From Plotosus lineatus (taxonomy: Eukaryota > Chordata > Actinopteri > Siluriformes > Plotosidae): 64,000 nt of DNA. The notes below the pieces were generated by a model. It ran no database searches, was not told the DNA's origin, and worked only from the letters and a program-made list of their open reading frames with translations. A program made the position numbers and the translations under genes. The DNA is taken from NCBI GenBank assembly GCA_024760905.1, contig CM045746.1:7431466-7495465 (forward strand). Direction: 5' to 3'. Of the stretch, positions 11,550 through 23,225 are shown piece by piece (position 1 is the first letter of the stretch; each line of letters begins with the position of its first letter).

Positions 11550-11973
11550 ACACATTTTAGTTTGGTTTAAACCGTTTATTTTGGAGAAGGCAGTTTTGTC
11601 AGGCTTAGAGTTGTGGAAGAAGAAAAGAAGAAAATGGAAAAAAAAGAATAAAGATGGATGAGTAGTCATAGTGCTGCAGGAGAGAACCACAGATAAACAC
11701 ATGCAGGCTATCCAAGTTATGAGAAGACCCGCTGATAATCAAACGGACAAAAGGTTCGAGGGGAAAGGTGGAGAGACCACGCCTCTTTTCGCTGAGACAG
11801 AGGTACAGAGGCCACACTTTCGATTTGTTCGATGCTGTTCTTGATGACGGTCCAGAGGAGATCAAACTGGGCTTGGTTGGAATAGTTTGGCACTGGCATG
11901 AAGATCCACATATGAGTAATGAAAGACAGCACTGGTGCCCACACTGAGGCATCTCGAACCTGTTTGTCCTGTG
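11550..11973 (-). CDS. Possible 3'-terminal exon of a host gene
   Basis: On the minus strand a pyrimidine-rich tract ending TTTCTCCCTAG (acceptor near 11974; alternative CACAG acceptor at 11969) is followed by about 84 codons ending in TAA at 11717-11719. The translation has ordinary amino-acid composition, with segments WAPVLSFITHMWIFMPVPNY and SLHLSPRTFCPFDYQRVFS at the C-terminus. It resembles none of the transposon families here. An AATAAA on the same strand (11575-11580) lies 137 bp past the stop. I do not recognise the protein, and I find no upstream exon in the window; these would lie at higher coordinates. It could also be a chance open frame. Confidence 0.45.
11575..11580 (-). terminator. 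AATAAA poly(A) signal of the candidate terminal exon
   Basis: A canonical hexamer in a plausible place after the stop codon at 11717. It has value only if the exon is real. Confidence 0.4.
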
Positions 11974-12074
11974 CTAGGGAGAAATAGGATCAAACACATC
12001 AGCACACACTTGGAGAGACTGGCAGGCAGAAAGGGGCACAAGCATGACCAAGGCAGGTGTGGAGAGAGAAAGGG

Positions 12075-12084
12075 GGGAGAGAGA

Positions 12085-12152
<68 letters not shown>
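12075..12152. repeat. (GA)n microsatellite
   Basis: GA dinucleotides with one GACA interruption. A (CT)n run of similar length lies 300 bp away at 12438-12488. Confidence 0.97.
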
Positions 12153-12158
<6 letters not shown>

Positions 12159-12436
12159 AGGAACAAAAATCAAAACCGTGAAATAAAACAAGGAGCCTGA
12201 AAACGATAATGAAATGTAATTATACAGATGGGACTGAAATGAAAAGATGGTACATTTGGGGAAGAGTGTAATTATGGAAGATACGGAGAAATAATTTAGA
12301 AAATTGTATATCCAACAAGATCATAATGCTATCTAATATAATTTTTGAGCATACATTACTTTTATTGTTTGATCTGAGGTCTATGTGATGTCATAACTTC
12401 TTTAGCAATAACGTGATTTTAAACTGAATAAAGTGT

Positions 12437-12490
<54 letters not shown>

Positions 12491-13036
12491 CATAATCATC
12501 TGTACATTATCAACATCATTATATCTCCTGTTTAAACTCCTGGTTCCTCTCAAGCACAGCACAGCAGATCTGATCAGATTTACAGAGAGTTTCACTCTTA
12601 TCCAGTTAATTATAATACTGGAGTCATTTTGGTTCTTTTTTAAAAGTTTTGGCACAAGTTCAGAACTGCGTCTCTTCCCAGACCTCCAGCACGTGTCAGC
12701 CACGCCCCTCTGCCAGAGCCTAGTATTAAGTGTACCCCAGGATAATGCTTAATCATATTTCGTACTTATATTCATGATACATCTTTCTATAGATTTTATT
12801 TCATTTCTATTTCTTCTTGTTCTTCAATTTCATTTCACTCACTTTCACTTTTGACCTCAGACAGCCCTGTTCGTATCCCCAGGTGTTCACAAAATAAATG
12901 TTCATAAGCTGGGAAGCGTCTGTACAATAATATACAAGAACTGGAGTAAAAATGAAACTAAATTATTTCGGAATAATTACTTTGAAGAAGGATGAAGATG
13001 GACTAGTAATGTCTGTCACACACTACTTATCACATG
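12153..13036. other. Unassigned stretch with (CT)n and a dispersed repeat
   Basis: It holds a (CT)n run at 12438-12488 and otherwise no gene. The last ~90 bp (about 12945-13036, ending GTCACACACTACTTATCACA) recur in diverged form at about 16200-16288, so this is a low-copy dispersed repeat of unknown type. Confidence 0.6.
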
Positions 13037-13294
13037 TCTGTCTTCCTTTCAGCTTTTTCCCTTTTTTACTCGGGAGTCGCCACAGCAAATCATCTGATTC
13101 GCACGTTTGATGTGGCAGAGGTTTTTACGTCGGATGCCTTTCCTGTCACAACCCTTTTAAGCAAGGGACAGAAACACGCTGACAACTTTGCAGCTACTCT
13201 TTACGAAAGTCAGCAATGGTTCTTTAACATGCCTCTCACCATAGACAGTGAGAGACATGGCCCGCCTTTGATAACCCAGTTAGTCGCACTGGGG
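13037..13294 (-). mobile_element. SINE-A with RTE-like 3' end, 5'-truncated
   Basis: In reverse orientation, the copy begins with the SINE 3' end (complement of ...GGCGACTCCCGAGTAAAAAAGGG...GAAAGGAAG), continues through a segment resembling the RTE 5' leader (GGCATCCGACGTAAAAACC in SINE sense) and then the SINE core. It stops before the tRNA head. A perfect 14-bp target duplication, CTACTTATCACATG, flanks it at 13023-13036 and 13295-13308, so both boundaries are exact. Confidence 0.92.
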
Positions 13295-13396
13295 CTACTT
13301 ATCACATGATCCCCTCAAAATAGATGCTGTCCCCAACATTTTAATATGTGCAAACAAAGGGTAAACCATTAACTATAAGATGCATCATTTCAGACT

Positions 13397-13462
13397 ACAG
13401 GGATCCCTCATTACTTCGCGCTTCTATTCATGCGGCTTCAGTGCATTGCGTTCATGAACTAG
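13397..13462. mobile_element. Fragment of the MITE-1 left end
   Basis: ACAGGGATCCCTCATTACTT and the following ~45 bp match the left end of the complete copy at 21238. The fragment is cut off by the adjacent Tc1 transposon. Confidence 0.8.
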
Positions 13463-14991
13463 ACCGTCTCAAAAAATTAGCATATTGTGATAAAGTTCAT
13501 TATTTTCTGTTATGTAATGATAAACATTAGACTTTCATATATTTTAGATTCATTACACACAACTGAAATAGTTCAAGCCTTTTATTGTTTTAATATTGAT
13601 AATTCTGGCAAAACAGAAAAGAAAAAGCAAAAATTCCTATCTCAAAAAATTAGCATATTTCATCCGACAAATAAAAAAAAGTGTTTTTAATACAAAAAAG
13701 TCAACCTTCAAATGATTATATTCAGTTATGCACTCAATACTTGGTTGGGAATCCTTTTGCTGAAATGACTGCTTCAATGCGGCGTGCCATGGAGGCCTGT
13801 GGTACTGCTGAGGTGTTATGGAGGCCCAGGATGCTTCGATAGCGGCCTTAAGCTCATCCACAGTGTTGGGTCTGGTGTCTCTCAACTTCTCTTCACAATA
13901 TCCCACAGATTCTCTATGGGGTTCAGGTCAGGAGAGTTGGCAGGCCAATTGAGCCCAGTAATACCATGGTCAGCAAACCATTTAGCAGTGGTTTTGGCAC
14001 TGTGAGCAGGTGCCAGGTCGTGCTGAAAAATGAAACCTTCATATCCATTTCAGCAGATGGAAGCATGAAGTGCTCCAAAATCTCCTGATAGCTAGCTGCA
14101 TTGACCCTGCCCTTGATAAAACACAGTGGACCAACACCAGCAGCTGACATGGCACCCCAGACCATCACTGACTGTGGGTACTTGACACTGGACTTCAGGC
14201 ATTTTGGCATTTCCTTCTCCCCAGACTTCCTCCAGACTCCCACACCTTGATTTGCGAATGACATGCAAAATTTGCCTTCATCCAAAAAAAGTACTTTGGA
14301 CCACTGAGCAACAGTCCAGTGCTGCTTCTCTGTAGCCCAGGTCAGGCGCTTCTGCCGCTGTTTCTGGTTCAAAAGTGGCTTGACCTGGGGAATGTGGCAC
14401 CTGTAGCCCAGTCCACTGCTTCCACAGGTCCCCCAAGGTCTGGAATCGGCCCTTCTCCACAATCTTCCTCAGGGTCCGGTCACCTCTTCTGGTTGTGCAG
14501 CGTTTTCTGCCACACTTTTTCACTTTTTCCTTCCCACAGACGTCCCACTGAGGTGGCTTGATACAGCACTCTGGGAACAGCCTATTTGCTCAGAGATTTC
14601 TTTCTGTGTCTTACCGTCTTACTTGAGGGTGTCAATGATGGCCTTCTGGACAGCAGTCAGGTTGGCAGTCTTACCCATGATTGTGGTTTTGAGTAATGAA
14701 CCAGGCTGGGAGTTTTTAAAAGCCTCAGGAATTTTTTTCAGGTGTTTAGAGTTAATTGGTTGATTCAGATGATTAGGTTAATAGCTCGATTTGAGTACCT
14801 TTTCATGATATGCTAATTTTTTGAGATAGGAATTTTGGGTTTTCATGAGCTGTATGCCAAAATCATCAGTATGAAAACAATAAAAGACCTGTAATATTTC
14901 AGTTGGTATGCAATGAATCTAAAATATATGAAAGTTTAATTTTCATCATAATGAACTTTATCACAATATGCTAATTTTTTGAGAAGAAAGA

Positions 14992-14997
<6 letters not shown>
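13463..14997 (-). mobile_element. Tc1 transposon with long IR/DR ends
   Basis: A DNA transposon of the Tc1/mariner superfamily. Both ends carry inverted repeats of about 220 bp, each containing two copies of CTCAAAAAATTAGCATATT (outer at 13469 and 14965, inner at 13639 and 14811). This IR/DR architecture binds two transposase molecules per end. The transposase lies on the minus strand. Outer TA dinucleotides are present on the right (start of an AT repeat) and approximately on the left. The ends are well preserved and the coding region is not. Confidence 0.92.
13700..14690 (-). pseudogene. Tc1 transposase, frameshifted
   Basis: Pieces in three frames carry recognisable parts in the right order. 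The DNA-binding part lies at about 14278-14523. The first catalytic aspartate is in FLDEGKF (about 14280). Then comes a block with VMVWGAMSAAGVGPL at 13923-14462, after which the frame is lost before the second aspartate. A further piece, RDTRPNTVDELKAAIEASW, lies at 13637-13906. At least two indels and one internal deletion break it. It cannot act alone, though the ends could still be mobilised in trans. Confidence 0.85.

Positions 14998-15061
<64 letters not shown>
14998..15061. repeat. (AT)n microsatellite
   Basis: A pure AT run abutting the right end of the Tc1 element. Confidence 0.97.
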
Positions 15062-15065
<4 letters not shown>

Positions 15066-15322
15066 TCAGTGCGGCTGTCACGAAGGCCTTCAAGTCAATA
15101 GAATTTGTTTTTATGCAGGATACGGAAATTTCCAGTAAAAACAAAACCACGGTTCATGTTCCTAATTGCTCAGAAATTTACTGACCTACTGCATCTATAT
15201 TTTCATTTAAACATTTATTTTAAAATGAACAAAATAGGGAATCAGTCCTATGAACCTGATCTCCATCAAGCCATCAAGGCACATTAATCATGCATGTTTT
15301 GATTTTTTTTTGCTTAACGCAG

Positions 15323-15324
<2 letters not shown>

Positions 15325-15389
<65 letters not shown>

Positions 15390-15394
15390 CCAAG

Positions 15395-15460
<66 letters not shown>
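15325..15460. repeat. Two (AT)n runs
   Basis: AT runs at 15325-15374 and 15399-15460 are separated by a short T-rich spacer. Confidence 0.97.
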
Positions 15461-15465
<5 letters not shown>

Positions 15466-16563
15466 ATGTTTTATATAAATTGTTATATATAAATATATAA
15501 ATATATCATTCTACTGCTTATCGGGTCACAGGTCTGATGAGGTCTAATCGTGTATGATACAGTTCTGTACATGCACGGCTGATGCTCCACTTTTAATCCC
15601 GCCTTGAAAATTTAATATGCATGCATTAATGAAGGCTTCACAATATGCTCAATATGCAGTTCTATTTCATTGTTAATGTTTGTGCCAAAGTTTAAAACAT
15701 CAAATTTTCATGAGTCAATTTTTTTTCTGATGCTTAGAATTTTTTTTTATTTTAATGACTAAAAACAACATTTTAATGTTGTTGTTTTCTTTTTTTTTTC
15801 TTTTCCTTTTTTTTGCAATAAAGAATAAATACCGTCAAGAACAGGCTCACTTTTAATTTAAAATTCTTCTTGCAATATATCGCAATACATACCGCAATGC
15901 ATGCTAGAAATTGCAATATATCGCAATACATAAAATCTAGGCAATACCCAGCCTTATTAAGCAAGGGGAATAGTAATAGAAGAAGGATGAAGAACACATC
16001 ATCCATGTCTCTTGCCTTCACTCATCTGTATTAAGTATCCATATACATATACACACAGAGAACAATCTGTATTACTTGTGTGCATCCTTATTTTTACACA
16101 CGGAACAATAAAGATTAATACACATTCACAATTTAATAAAAAAGAGCTACTGTATATGCAATAAATTTTCAAGAAAAAAATACCACAATACCTGTAATAA
16201 AGCTGAAACTAAATTAATTCACCTTAATTAGTTTAATGGAGGATAAAGATGAACTAGTAATGTCAGTCACACACTACTTATCACACTTATAGTGAAAGAA
16301 ATGAGAATATTGTAGCCTGGAGATGTATACATTGTTCAAAAACAGAGTCAAGTACAGACATTGGTGTGATAATTATATTTTGAAGCTCCCCCACCACCAT
16401 ACAAAACACTTCTCTCCACATATTTCATTCATCTTGATATCAATTACTTGATCTCCCAGGTTCCCCTTTTTTCAGATTAAGTAGCATTCAAATGCTAACA
16501 AGTAAACAATCCAAGCTCCTCAAACCTGCTACACCTGCCAGCCTTTTATATAAGTTCTCATGC
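15461..16563. other. Unassigned AT-rich stretch
   Basis: No gene is seen. A local repeat TTGCAATATATCGCAATACAT occurs in variant form two or three times at about 15868-15930, and the dispersed repeat of 12945-13036 recurs at about 16200-16288. Confidence 0.5.
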
Positions 16564-17348
16564 ACACTGCCCTCCATAATTATTGGCACCAATGGTGCTA
16601 TGCGTTATTTAGCTTCTCATAAATTATTATTATTTTTAAATAATGTAGGACCACAATGAGGAAAAAGAGAAAAATCCACTGTTTAATCAAATGCATTTAT
16701 TCAGTGTGGGGGGGGGGATCCTCATGAAGAAATAATTCTTTTTCATCAAATAATGTGTGCCACAATTTTTAGCACTCCTGATGTTAATACTTTGTACAAA
16801 CCACTTTTACCAACAAAACGACACCTAATCTTCTCCTAAAATGTTTTACAAGATGGAAGAATAAAGAAAGAGTAATATTGGACCGTTCATCTCTGCACAA
16901 TCTCTATAAATCTTCCAGCGACCTGGTCTTCTCTTCTGCACTCTCCTCTTCGGCTCACTCCACAGGTTCTCAGTGGGGTTAATGTCTGGGGACTGACATG
17001 ACCATGGGGAGAGCTTGATTCTGTGTCTGGTGAACCATTTCTGTGTAGATCTGGCCATATGTTTACAGTCATTATCTTGCCGTGATGGGTGCCAGCCTCC
17101 CTGGGACCCTAATTAGGATTAAGCAGTTACAGAAAATGAACAAAGAGATTGTTAGGGTGCCAATAATTTTGGAGCAGATGAGTTTATGAAAAATAATTCA
17201 TTCTTGGTCAGGCCATTCATTCACCCCTTAAAATTAATTTGAGTTGAAGGTTGCATTTTCCTATCATTTTCTGCAATAAAAATTGAATTTATGTTAGGAC
17301 TTGAACACATCTTAACCAGGGGTGCCAATAATTATGAAGGGCAGTGTA
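16564..17348 (-). mobile_element. Internally deleted Tc1-like transposon
   Basis: The two ends are inverted copies of CACTGCCCTCCATAATTATTG (right end: CAATAATTATGAAGGGCAGTG), about 27 bp recognisable, with TA on the right and CA on the left in place of the target TA. The 785 bp between is far too short for a complete transposase gene. This is a second Tc1 lineage, different from that at 13463-14997. Confidence 0.85.
16846..17058 (-). pseudogene. Tc1-like transposase remnant
   Basis: Only the C-terminal part of the catalytic domain remains: KWFTRHRIKLSPWSCQSPDI followed by NPTENLW, the typical block holding the third catalytic residue (Glu). The N-terminal DNA-binding domain and first aspartates are deleted. 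Confidence 0.75.
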
Positions 17349-18304
17349 TATTGATATGTGAGAGCCTTGGGTGGGATTACTGAGGCCATGCTGTGACCAT
17401 TCTAGTCTGTCACAAAAATCTTACAGCATAATGCTGGTTGGCCATTGAAATGCCCTGTAACACCCCCACCGGTCTAAGACCTCAAGGCAAGGTGTCAATG
17501 ATAAGTGTAAATCCCATCAAGTAGAAGTTCAATTCCAAGTTGATTCACACTATGGAATGTGAGATAAGTTCTTGTCTTATGAGTGAGTAGGCCGAGGTGA
17601 AAAAATAATAGGTGAATACCTATTCCAGGTATTTGAGCCTGAGGCATTATTAGTCAATTATAACTACCAAAACCTATCTCTAGAGGTTGAAAATGACAAG
17701 TGTTCTATTACTGATATGTAACCAGTTCATAGAACCTTCTAACCTCCAATTACAAATCCTGGTAGCTCACAAGGCACTTGAGATTTAGAAGTTCTGGTAT
17801 TCATTCCTAAAGATCTACCATTCTGCACAGCCATCACTACAACCCTGCTTTTTCATTTCTCATTTTTTGGATGTTTATTGGAGTAGCTCCAGCTCTAATT
17901 GAGCACACCTGGCTCTGATATTTAGTGTTGCTTCTAAACACAATGAGTATTCCAAGCAGGTGAGTTAAGATTGCGGGTTGCAAAGCCAAACTGTGCTGAT
18001 TGGCAGATTTCCAAAACTTGAACTGGCCACTGCTGGTATAAATAAATGGGTTGGTACACTTGAGATTCTGAGTGCAAATTTGAGTTGCTAATGAGGCACA
18101 AAGGGAACATTACTTGAAAGTAATTCAGAGGTTGTTGATTGTGTGGCCTGTGCGGCTTTATTTTTAGTGACAAATATCAAGAGTTGAATCTGGGGTCATC
18201 AAGCTTTCTGCCCACTCACATATAGTTTGCCTTATTGAAGATCAAACTTTCAGGAGAACATCAGGGAAATTCACCAAACAAGAAGCAGTTTCTGAAAGGT
18301 GAGG
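17349..18304. other. Unassigned stretch
   Basis: No gene, RNA or repeat recognised. A minus-strand 79-codon frame at 17934-18173 shows no domain. Confidence 0.45.
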
Positions 18305-18545
18305 GTGGCCTGGCAGTGTAGTGCATAGCACATCTGCTTCACAGCAGTTCCTGAGCTGAAGGCCTAAGGCGGGGTTGCTTAAAAGTGGTGATTGTATGTA
18401 TTCCTTGTACTCAGGTTATTTTCCTCCGGGTACTCTGGTTTTCTCTCACTGTCCAAAGGCAAATTAGGCTAATTGGTTGTTCCTAGGCAGGTCTGGTTGT
18501 GTGTTCGTCCTGTGATGGACTGACAATCTTTATTTTTTTTTTCTT
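18305..18545 (+). mobile_element. SINE-B, decayed
   Basis: A forward copy of a second tRNA-derived SINE. The decayed tRNA head (TGGCAGTGTAGTGCATAGCA...) is followed by the family body (TTTTCCTCCGGGTACTCTGG, AGGCAAATTAGGCTAATTGG, GTCCTGTGATGGACTG). The copy is old and lacks a clear 3' tail. Confidence 0.7.
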
Positions 18546-20133
18546 GAGTTGGCTGAGATAAGATATTATAAAACAGATCAGCTAGTACACCAACCAAAGC
18601 AAATGGTTATGCCATACCCCAAGCTTTGCAGCCCTGAACTGTAATTTTTACGGATATTTTTACTCAGTATTTATGCTGTTGGAGTAGTCTATCTGTTGAT
18701 CATAAAATGAAGTTTACAGCTCAGAGCAGTGCTTCCACAGTCTGCTGATGAATATAGCCGATCTATTATGTATGAGGAGGGACACTGGCATGCTTCAATC
18801 ATCTGATGTCAAAGATGCAATATAAAGAATTATTCGATGGCTATACACCATCAACAATCTTTTAAGAAAAGAATGATCCCAATCAGGCACTCATGGAGGA
18901 CAAGAAAGCAAAGCCACACCCACAGAGACAGAACATCCACGTATTGTTTTTGCTGATAGCCGTGAGTGATGTGATCTTCTAAACATCTCCCCTTCTTGTA
19001 ATCTTCTCTCTTTCCCAACAAACATCCTACTTCACATCTCTTAATTAACATCTCCACATTCTAATTAAAACTTTTAACTTTATTCGCAGCACTCATGTCT
19101 GTGGGTTAATCACACAATTAATTAGCCAAACAGGTTCCTGGCTCTAATCAGTGTAATGGTTTATTATCAAGGACCATGAGTTCCTCCTCAGCCATTCGTT
19201 GTGTCACTGCTGCATAATTTAATCCCAACTCACGCAGTGCTCAAACGCACTCAGACTCCCAAGCTGCGCCCACAGGCTTCTTCGATTAACCTCCAAAATG
19301 AAAAAGTCACGGTGAAGAATTTACAGTAAGCTTTCCGGGGCGAGTCCACTACAGAGAAACGATGGTGACAGAAACATCAACAAAAATAAGGAAGACATGT
19401 TTAAAGCGAAAGTAAAGAAAGGACAGAACAAAAAGAACAGCAGGAGAACAACAGTGTTTGGAAAGCAGAAAGGAATTTATTTAAAAAAGCGATAGATGAC
19501 ATAAACCAAGAAGGAAAAAAGAGCCAAACAAAGAGCAAAGAAAAAAATAAGGCAGAAAATATAAGAATAATACATTGTATAGGGGAAAGAAAGAAAGAGG
19601 AAATAAAAGAAGAATGGGGAGAGTGGAAGAAGTAAAAGATAGTAGAATGTGCATGTTTGTGTGTGAGAGAGAAGAGAAAGTGAACTGGAAAAAAAAACAG
19701 AAAGAAAAGAGGAGTGAAATACGTATATAGAAACATGTTAAACTTAAATTGAATGTGTGTGTGTGTGTGGGGGGGGGGGGGGGTCAAGAGTCAGGACTAA
19801 GACAGGTGGAGCATCAGCAGGAGTTCAATCAGCCGCAGAGACCCAATGTGTTTTTCACCATAAGTAGTTTGTCCTCCTCTCCGTTTTTCATCCTCACATC
19901 TCTCTCTCTCTCTCTCTCAATCTGAGAGATGCAGTTGAGGTTTACAGTTGTGCAGGGAGATGCAGTTGTGGTTTTAGCTTGAACACTGAAAACTAGTGTA
20001 AAGTCTAAACTAAATGCATGTTAGCGAATGGTGGCTAGTCGTACTGATTACAGTTAAAGTCATAACACTCATAAATTAAATATGTCTATCCCGAGGGTTA
20101 GTATGCAGAGTCCTGGTATAAAACTAGAGCCGT

Positions 20134-20164
<31 letters not shown>

Positions 20165-21148
20165 TGTCTAATATTCTTTATTTCTCTGAGATCATGCACC
20201 TGAGGTTTCCTCAGGACACTGGCTGTAGGCTGGCAGGCTTGGGTTCATGTCCTAAAATCAAATAAGGGACCCTGGAAACAGATGGAGAGGCAGCCACACC
20301 CTTTTTATCCATCATAACCAAAATGGCCATCTTCAAAGGAATGAAGAGAATCGATGGCTCGTCCTCAGCAGCTCAATGCAGATTCTCTCTGGACTCATCA
20401 CTCTTATAAGACTACAGAGAATTCCATTAGTACTGAAAGATTCACATGTAGTGTTACAGAAGGGATGAGTGGAACCTAAGACAGAACTCATATTACTATT
20501 ATTTTAGCACTTAGTATTAAAATGTAATCTCAAAATGGAATTGGTTTAAACAACTGTGTGCATACCACCATCCTTCGTTTCTATTGGTGCTTGCAAAATT
20601 CCTTCCCTTATCATTTGCATAAAATTGGGCTATTTGCCCCACTCACTTTTCATCACTTGTCTTTCATCCCTCCCAAAACATCTACAAAATTAAAGAGAAA
20701 GAACAATTAGAAGACGAGAAAGATGAACAAATACATTATGTTCATGAAAGAAAACTCCAGTTACAATTAGCTTCAATAAAAAAAAAAAAAATGATAAAGT
20801 GGTTTATCCAATCTGGGCTGCTGTAGCAATGGGGTGAGAACCGCTATGGATGTGAACCACAAGTGGGATTTTAAACAACATTTTGAGTATGAATGTTTTA
20901 AATGATAACATCACAAATACATATATTTTAAAATAAGATGGGGGTGGTAAGTGGAGGAATTTTAATGGTGTTTAAATAAATTTTTGAAAATTCAGATTTT
21001 ATAATAAACCCAAAGATTTTTAAAATTGTTTTCCTCATATTAAAAAAAACCCAAAACAGTTTTAACAAAAGGAGTTTTCCAATTTTAAGCGACATATCAA
21101 AAGTAACTAGCTGCAATGCATTAATCAGACAAATATAGTTTAGCCTAC

Positions 21149-21150
<2 letters not shown>
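18546..21150. other. Unassigned 2.6-kb stretch
   Basis: The longest region without a recognised element. It contains small simple repeats: (GT)n-(G)n at 19755-19783 and 20132-20164, and (TC)n at about 19899-19918. The longest frame (19401-19787 minus) is a low-complexity Phe/Ser/Leu artefact of a purine-rich strand. No exon with convincing splice sites was found by eye. Confidence 0.5.
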
Positions 21151-21153
<3 letters not shown>

Positions 21154-21212
<59 letters not shown>

Positions 21213-21230
21213 ACTATCTATCTATCTATA
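21154..21230. repeat. (TCTA)n microsatellite
   Basis: About 18 copies with one TAAC variant. A MITE is inserted just after it. Confidence 0.97.
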
Positions 21231-21237
21231 TACTGTA

Positions 21238-21528
21238 CAGGGATCCCTCACTACTTTGCACTTCGATTCATGTGGCTTCAGTGCATCGCAGTTTTTTTGC
21301 TTGTTTGTTTGGTTTTTCTTTTTTGTTTGTTTTTTAATATTCAATGAATTAAAAAATAAGAAAATTAAGGACGAATAGGGAAAAAGTTAAGCAAAATGCC
21401 ACAAATACAAGGTCAATTATGCAAAAAAACCTAAAAAACCCCAAAAAACCCAGAACAAAACAAAAAACCCTAAACAAATTAAAAACAACCCAAAACCTCC
21501 CATCAAAACTACTTACATTTCTTCACCT

Positions 21529-21578
<50 letters not shown>

Positions 21579-21771
21579 TTATATTTTATTTACATCTTAT
21601 GCATTATTTTTTAATGTTTAATTGTTATAATAAGCATTTATAGCATTGGATATGTATTTATTGATATTATATACACATATACATGTATGTATACGTCAGT
21701 CGGGGGGTGATCCTACTTTGCTTCGCGGGGGATCTTCATCCCAATTTACCGCGGAAAGTGAGGGATCCCTG
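21238..21771. mobile_element. MITE-1, complete 534-bp copy
   Basis: A non-autonomous DNA transposon with inverted ends CAGGGATCCCTCACT and AGTGAGGGATCCCTG, flanked on both sides by TA. The interior is AT-rich and has no coding capacity. Three other copies occur in the window: a fragment at 13397, one split by RTE-C (33757/44206) and one split by a solo LTR (60897/62384). Ends starting CAG next to TA suggest a pogo/Tigger-like or other Tc1/mariner source; this is inference. The segment ATAAGCATTTATAGCATTG at about 21631 is the uninterrupted form of the site occupied by the solo LTR at 61263. Confidence 0.9.
21530..21577. repeat. (GT)n microsatellite within MITE-1
   Basis: It is present only in this copy; the copy at 60897 has a short interrupted version, so it expanded after insertion. 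Confidence 0.95.
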
Positions 21772-21849
21772 TATGTCTATCTGGGGATTTATCGCTCTAT
21801 CAATTTGTGTCAAAGAAAATAATCATAAATATGAAAAAATGAAAAATAA

Positions 21850-22735
21850 TAATGAATGGGAAAAGTGTCCTCGGGTTATCTTTTGGAGCGTACTTCTGGA
21901 GTATGTCGTTCCGGAACAGTTGCTATGGGCCATTCGGTCGCTGTATCACCGGAGACAGAGTTTGGTCTGCAATGGTAACAACAGGTCAAATTTGTTTGGA
22001 GTCCGCCAAGGCTGTCCTTTGTCACCAGTTCTGTTCATAATTTTATGGACAGAATTTCTAGGTGGAGCCGAGGTGTTGAGGGGTTCTGGTTTGGTGGTGA
22101 TCGGATCTCATCTGTGCTTTTAACAGGTGACGTTGTCCTTTTGGCTTCATCAATCCTGAACCTCGAGCTCTCATTGGAGCAATTTGCAGTAGTAGGTGAA
22201 GGGGCCTGGAAGAGAATCAGCACCTCCAAGTCCAAGGCCATGATTCTCAGCCAAAAAAAGGTGGAATGCACCCTCCGGGTCGGGAATGAGGTCCTGCCCC
22301 AAGTGGAGGAGTTCAGGTATCTCTGGATTACACAAGTAAGGGGCAGGCAGATCGCTGCAGCCTCTTCTGCTAAGTGGAGCTTGTACTGGTCTGTTGTGGT
22401 GAAGAGGGAGCTGAGCCGCAAGAAGAAGCTCTCAATTTACCTGTTGACGTATGTTCCAACCCTCACCTATGGTCACAAGCTTTGGGTAGGCGGGCGAAAG
22501 AACAAGATCATGGTCACAAATGGCTGAAATGAGCTTCCTTCACTGGGTGGTGGGGCTCTCCCCTAGAGAGAGTGTGAGAAGGTCAGCCATATGGGAGGAG
22601 ATTGGAGTAGAATCATGGCTCCTCAGCATTGAGATGAGCTAGTTGAGGTGATTGGACCTCATTGCTTAGGCTGCTGACCCCGTGACCCGATCCTGAATTA
22701 AGCGAACTAAGATGATGATGATGATGAAAATATGA
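21850..22735 (+). mobile_element. LINE-2 fragment (RT region), dead
   Basis: A second, APE-type LINE family of the window, here only the RT and C-terminal region. Recognisable blocks are VRQGCPLSPVLF, MDRISRWSRGVEGF, RISTSKSKAMILSQKKVECT and LSIYLLTYVPTLTYGHKLWV. The catalytic FADD is replaced by LTGD (about 22125-22136), and several frameshifts and stops follow. It ends CCGATCCTGAATTAAGCG...(ATG)n near 22735, a 3' end related to that of many SINEs here. Confidence 0.85.
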
Positions 22736-22984
22736 AGGCCATAGAAGGTTAAATTCAAGGCTATAAGAATGTTTTGATGGAGAATAGATTCAGTCATTTT
22801 TTTTTCCGATACTCATGGTATATGAGGTGACATTCCAGTTTTTGAGCAGCCAATTAGAACACACCGTTGACAATATCCAGAGGGTGTAAATATTATAATA
22901 ATAGAATTTTGACTCTGAGAGACTTTTGAAGAAGTGACTAATATGAAAATCCTGCAGATTAACTCAGCTTATGTTTTCTTGATC

Positions 22985-23225
22985 CCTAGTGCAACTAACT
23001 GGGCTATCAAAGGCCGGCCATGTGTCTCACTATATATGATGTGAGGCTCATGTAAAAGAATCATTGCTGACTTTTGTAAAGAGAAGCTGCATGTTTCTGC
23101 CCTGCAATGGACTGGCGAGCTATCTATGGTGTACTCCTCCCTTGCCCAGAGTCGGCTGAGATAGGTCCAGTCTCCCCACGACCCTAATTAGGATTAAGCT
23201 GTTCAGAAAATGAATGAATGAATGT
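22985..23225 (+). mobile_element. SINE-A with LINE-2-like 3' end, headless
   Basis: Core (GGGCTATCAAAGGCCGGCCA...) without the tRNA head, then the alternative 3' part: CTTGCCCAGAGTCGGCTGAG ... ACCCTAATTAGGATTAAGC and a GAAT-repeat tail. Confidence 0.85.

Noticed and set aside
15250..15492. ORFs encoding Ile-Tyr repeats (also 33682, 49424, 57551, 62399)
   Set aside because: (AT)n microsatellites read as protein.
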